A stretch of 8,551 nt of DNA. Origin: an uncultured Ignavibacteria bacterium (GTDB lineage Bacteria > Bacteroidota > Ignavibacteria > Kapaibacteriales > UBA961). Below, one piece after another: positions 6,976-8,551 of the stretch. The notes below the pieces were generated by a model that worked only from the letters and a program-made list of their open reading frames with translations, was not told the origin of the DNA and made no database searches. The stretch is from NCBI GenBank assembly GCA_937868245.1, contig CALMMI010000600.1:1-8551 (forward strand), read 5' to 3'. The stretch's first letter is position 1. Every line of letters begins with the position of its first letter. Made by a program: the position numbers and the translations under genes.

Positions 6976-7009
6976 TTTGTGAAAATTCGCTGTCCCAAGC
7001 ATATATTTG
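6976..7009 (+). promoter_or_regulatory. Candidate Bacteroidota-type promoter for the second propeller lipoprotein and carbonic anhydrase
   Basis: TATATTTG at 7002-7009 fits the -7 consensus TAnnTTTG, and TTTG at 6976-6979 could be the -33 element. The 22-nt spacing is somewhat longer than usual. Transcription would start about 40 nt before ATG 7059. Confidence 0.3.
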
Positions 7010-7058
7010 TTTTAGTTTATATCAAAATTGTAAAACTATATCTATTCGGAGCACATTG

Positions 7059-7934
7059 ATGAAAAATAAAATACTGATGTCATTACTGGTAATTTGCTTG
7101 ATAGGCACAGGTTGCTCTACAAGTAACGAACCTACGAAAAATGCTAACGGACTGAACGGATTTATTTATTACTCAAATGGTGGTTCTGTGTATCGAATGC
7201 AGCTAAGTGATCAGACTACCAAAGAGCTGTTCTCGAATGCAAGGTATCCTGAAATTACTGCAAAAGGAGAAATACTTTGCGTTGAAAGATCTCCCAATAC
7301 ACGATTGATTTACTCAGATGCTGCCGGTGCAAACAGGAAGTCACTACTTGAAAGCGAAGGTTACACCGGACCCGAATGGAAAGAATATATGTGTAATCCT
7401 CGCATTTCTTATAATCAAAAATACGTAGTGTATCACGGTGATTCTGTTTACAATCCCAATACGTATGTTATCGATGCTGTGACAGGTGAACTTATTGCAA
7501 TAATAGGTGACTATCAAGGTAGTAGTCAACCGATGATTAATCCAACTTGGGCACCGGACGGGTCTATTTACGTTCAAGGATGGACATCAATGAATAATGG
7601 TATATATAAAGTTGCTGCTGATTTTTCTGTGGTTGAACGTATTGATCCGAATCTAACAAATGTTTATGAACCTTCAGTTAGCCCAGACGGTACAAAGATT
7701 GTGTTTATCAGAGATGAAAAATTGTGGACGATGAACATCGACGGCTCTAATCCAACTCTCCTGAACACAACAGCTACCAAACTTCACATGCCAGTTTGGT
7801 CGCCAGATAGTAAGTACATTGCAGTAGCAAGTTATGGTCATATTCATATTATCGATCCAATAGCTCTTACAGATACAGAAATCACGAAGCCCCATTATGT
7901 AGATACTGACAATCAGTTATCATGGGTAAAATAA
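7059..7934 (+). CDS. Lipoprotein with TolB/PD40-type beta-propeller repeats, second of a tandem pair
   Basis: The protein has 291 residues and is a paralogue of the preceding gene. Its lipobox is GTGC (Cys19), with the linker STSNEPTKNANG. Propeller motifs occur in the same order: PRISYNQKYVVYHGD, PTWAPDGSIYVQG, PSVSPDGTKIVFIRDEKLWTMNIDG and WSPDSKYIAVASYGHIHIIDP. By eye the half from the lipid Cys to about 150 is about 60% identical to the paralogue and the C-terminal half over 70%, the extreme C-terminus (DPIALTDTEIT... YVDT... QLSWV) being nearly invariant. One residue is inserted near GDYQGSSQP. It is predicted to be envelope-anchored with a binding rather than catalytic role; the ligand is unknown. 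ATG 7059 is supported by GGAG at 7048-7051; the TTG codon just before it is not needed. The carbonic anhydrase gene starts 16 nt after its stop, so the two are probably co-transcribed. Confidence 0.88.
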   Translation: MKNKILMSLLVICLIGTGCSTSNEPTKNANGLNGFIYYSNGGSVYRMQLSDQTTKELFSNARYPEITAKGEILCVERSPNTRLIYSDAAGANRKSLLESEGYTGPEWKEYMCNPRISYNQKYVVYHGDSVYNPNTYVIDAVTGELIAIIGDYQGSSQPMINPTWAPDGSIYVQGWTSMNNGIYKVAADFSVVERIDPNLTNVYEPSVSPDGTKIVFIRDEKLWTMNIDGSNPTLLNTTATKLHMPVWSPDSKYIAVASYGHIHIIDPIALTDTEITKPHYVDTDNQLSWVK

Positions 7935-7936
7935 TT

Positions 7937-7941
7937 AAGGA
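7937..7941 (+). promoter_or_regulatory. Ribosome binding site (AAGGA) of the carbonic anhydrase gene
   Basis: AAGGA begins 2 nt after the stop of the upstream lipoprotein gene and ends 9 nt before ATG 7951. This supports both the start and translation from a shared transcript. Confidence 0.6.
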
Positions 7942-7950
7942 ATCCTTTCA

Positions 7951-8551
7951 ATGAGAACACATACACAAGAAACACAAGACAAATTAACTCCCGAGCTAGC
8001 TCTCGAAATACTAAAGGAGGGCAATGCTCGATTCATGAGCAATATCAAGGCTCATAGAAACTTACTCGAGCAAGTGAACGAAACGTCAACAGGACAGTTC
8101 CCGTTTGCTGCGATACTCAGTTGTATTGATTCGAGAACGTCCGCCGAGCTGATTTTCGACCAGGGGTTGGGCGACGTATTCAGTATCCGTATTGCCGGGA
8201 ATATCTTAAATGACGATATTTTAGGGAGCATGGAGTTTGCCTGTAAGTATGCAGGCTCAAAGCTCATCGTCGTGTTGGGGCATACCAAATGCGGTGCCAT
8301 ACAGGGTGCATGTAACAATGTTGAACTCGGACACTTAACGACACTGCTCAACAAAATCAAACCTGCAATTAACCGCGAGACAGAAACATTTACCGAACGA
8401 AACGGCAGCAATCCAACATTCGTGCAGAACGTAACCATGAATAATGTGTTCCAGACGGTGAATAAAATCAAAGAGCAAAGCAGTGTACTTGCTCAGCTTG
8501 AGCGCGAAGATAAAATAATAGTGAAAGAAATTCTGGATTCATACAACAAAA
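7951..8551 (+). CDS. Beta-class carbonic anhydrase, 3'-truncated by the window
   Basis: It catalyses reversible hydration of CO2 to bicarbonate, supplying carboxylases and helping pH balance. There is no signal peptide, so it should be cytosolic. The 200 visible codons begin with a helical N-terminal arm (LTPELALEILKEGNARFMSN). The zinc ligands are Cys58 in LSCIDSR and His111 plus Cys114 in GHTKCGA; the catalytic Asp60-Arg62 pair is present in the same SCIDSR motif. FSIRIAGN (78-84) is also typical. The usual C-terminal strand (GxxYDxxTGxV type) would come next, so only some tens of residues are probably missing. GC content by eye is 45-50%, higher than the about 37% of the adjoining lipoprotein gene, which may reflect different codon selection or history. 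It lies 16 nt downstream of the propeller lipoprotein; that pairing is unusual and may be transcriptional rather than functional. Confidence 0.95.
   Translation, partial: MRTHTQETQDKLTPELALEILKEGNARFMSNIKAHRNLLEQVNETSTGQFPFAAILSCIDSRTSAELIFDQGLGDVFSIRIAGNILNDDILGSMEFACKYAGSKLIVVLGHTKCGAIQGACNNVELGHLTTLLNKIKPAINRETETFTERNGSNPTFVQNVTMNNVFQTVNKIKEQSSVLAQLEREDKIIVKEILDSYNK

Noticed and set aside
8052..8471. Open frame of 139 codons on the minus strand opposite the carbonic anhydrase
   Set aside because: It lies wholly antisense to a gene with intact zinc and catalytic motifs and shows no family features of its own.

Overview
The window looks like ordinary chromosome from a member of the Bacteroidota/Chlorobi (FCB) group. 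Two proteins end in type IX secretion system (T9SS) type A sorting domains, which are essentially confined to that group, and three more genes encode lipoproteins. The DNA is moderately AT-rich. Coding stretches I counted by eye run from about 37% G+C (lipoprotein genes) to about 50% (methyltransferase and carbonic anhydrase). A genus cannot be named from this sequence. All six genes lie on the + strand. I see no mobile element, CRISPR array, tRNA or rRNA.

Layout: (1) 2-1333 is the 3' part of a secreted sulfatase with a C-terminal T9SS signal; its start and its catalytic formylglycine motif lie before the window. (2) 1584-2795 is a SAM-dependent methyltransferase of the cyclopropane-fatty-acid synthase family. 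Its motifs look more like fungal sphingolipid C9-methyltransferases than like true cyclopropane synthases. A nested inverted repeat precedes it and a strong intrinsic terminator (2818-2865) follows it. (3) 3119-3748 is a small lipoprotein of unrecognised family. (4) 3968-5656 is a secreted protein with nine ELWKSDGT-type repeats and a T9SS sorting domain; a long imperfect inverted repeat (3815-3917) and a shorter one (3923-3945) sit upstream. (5) 5939-6814 and 7059-7934 are tandem paralogous lipoproteins with TolB/PD40-type beta-propeller repeats, about two-thirds identical by eye. (6) 7951-8551 is a beta-class carbonic anhydrase, cut by the window end, 16 nt behind the second propeller lipoprotein and probably co-transcribed with it.

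Most genes serve the cell envelope or outside of the cell: secreted sulfatase, lipid-modifying enzyme, lipoproteins and a T9SS cargo. They do not form one visible pathway. The carbonic anhydrase is a cytosolic housekeeping enzyme. The points most worth following are the sphingolipid-methyltransferase-like signature, the structured DNA/RNA upstream of two genes, and the tandem propeller lipoproteins. I found no convincing evidence of a wholly new multi-gene system.
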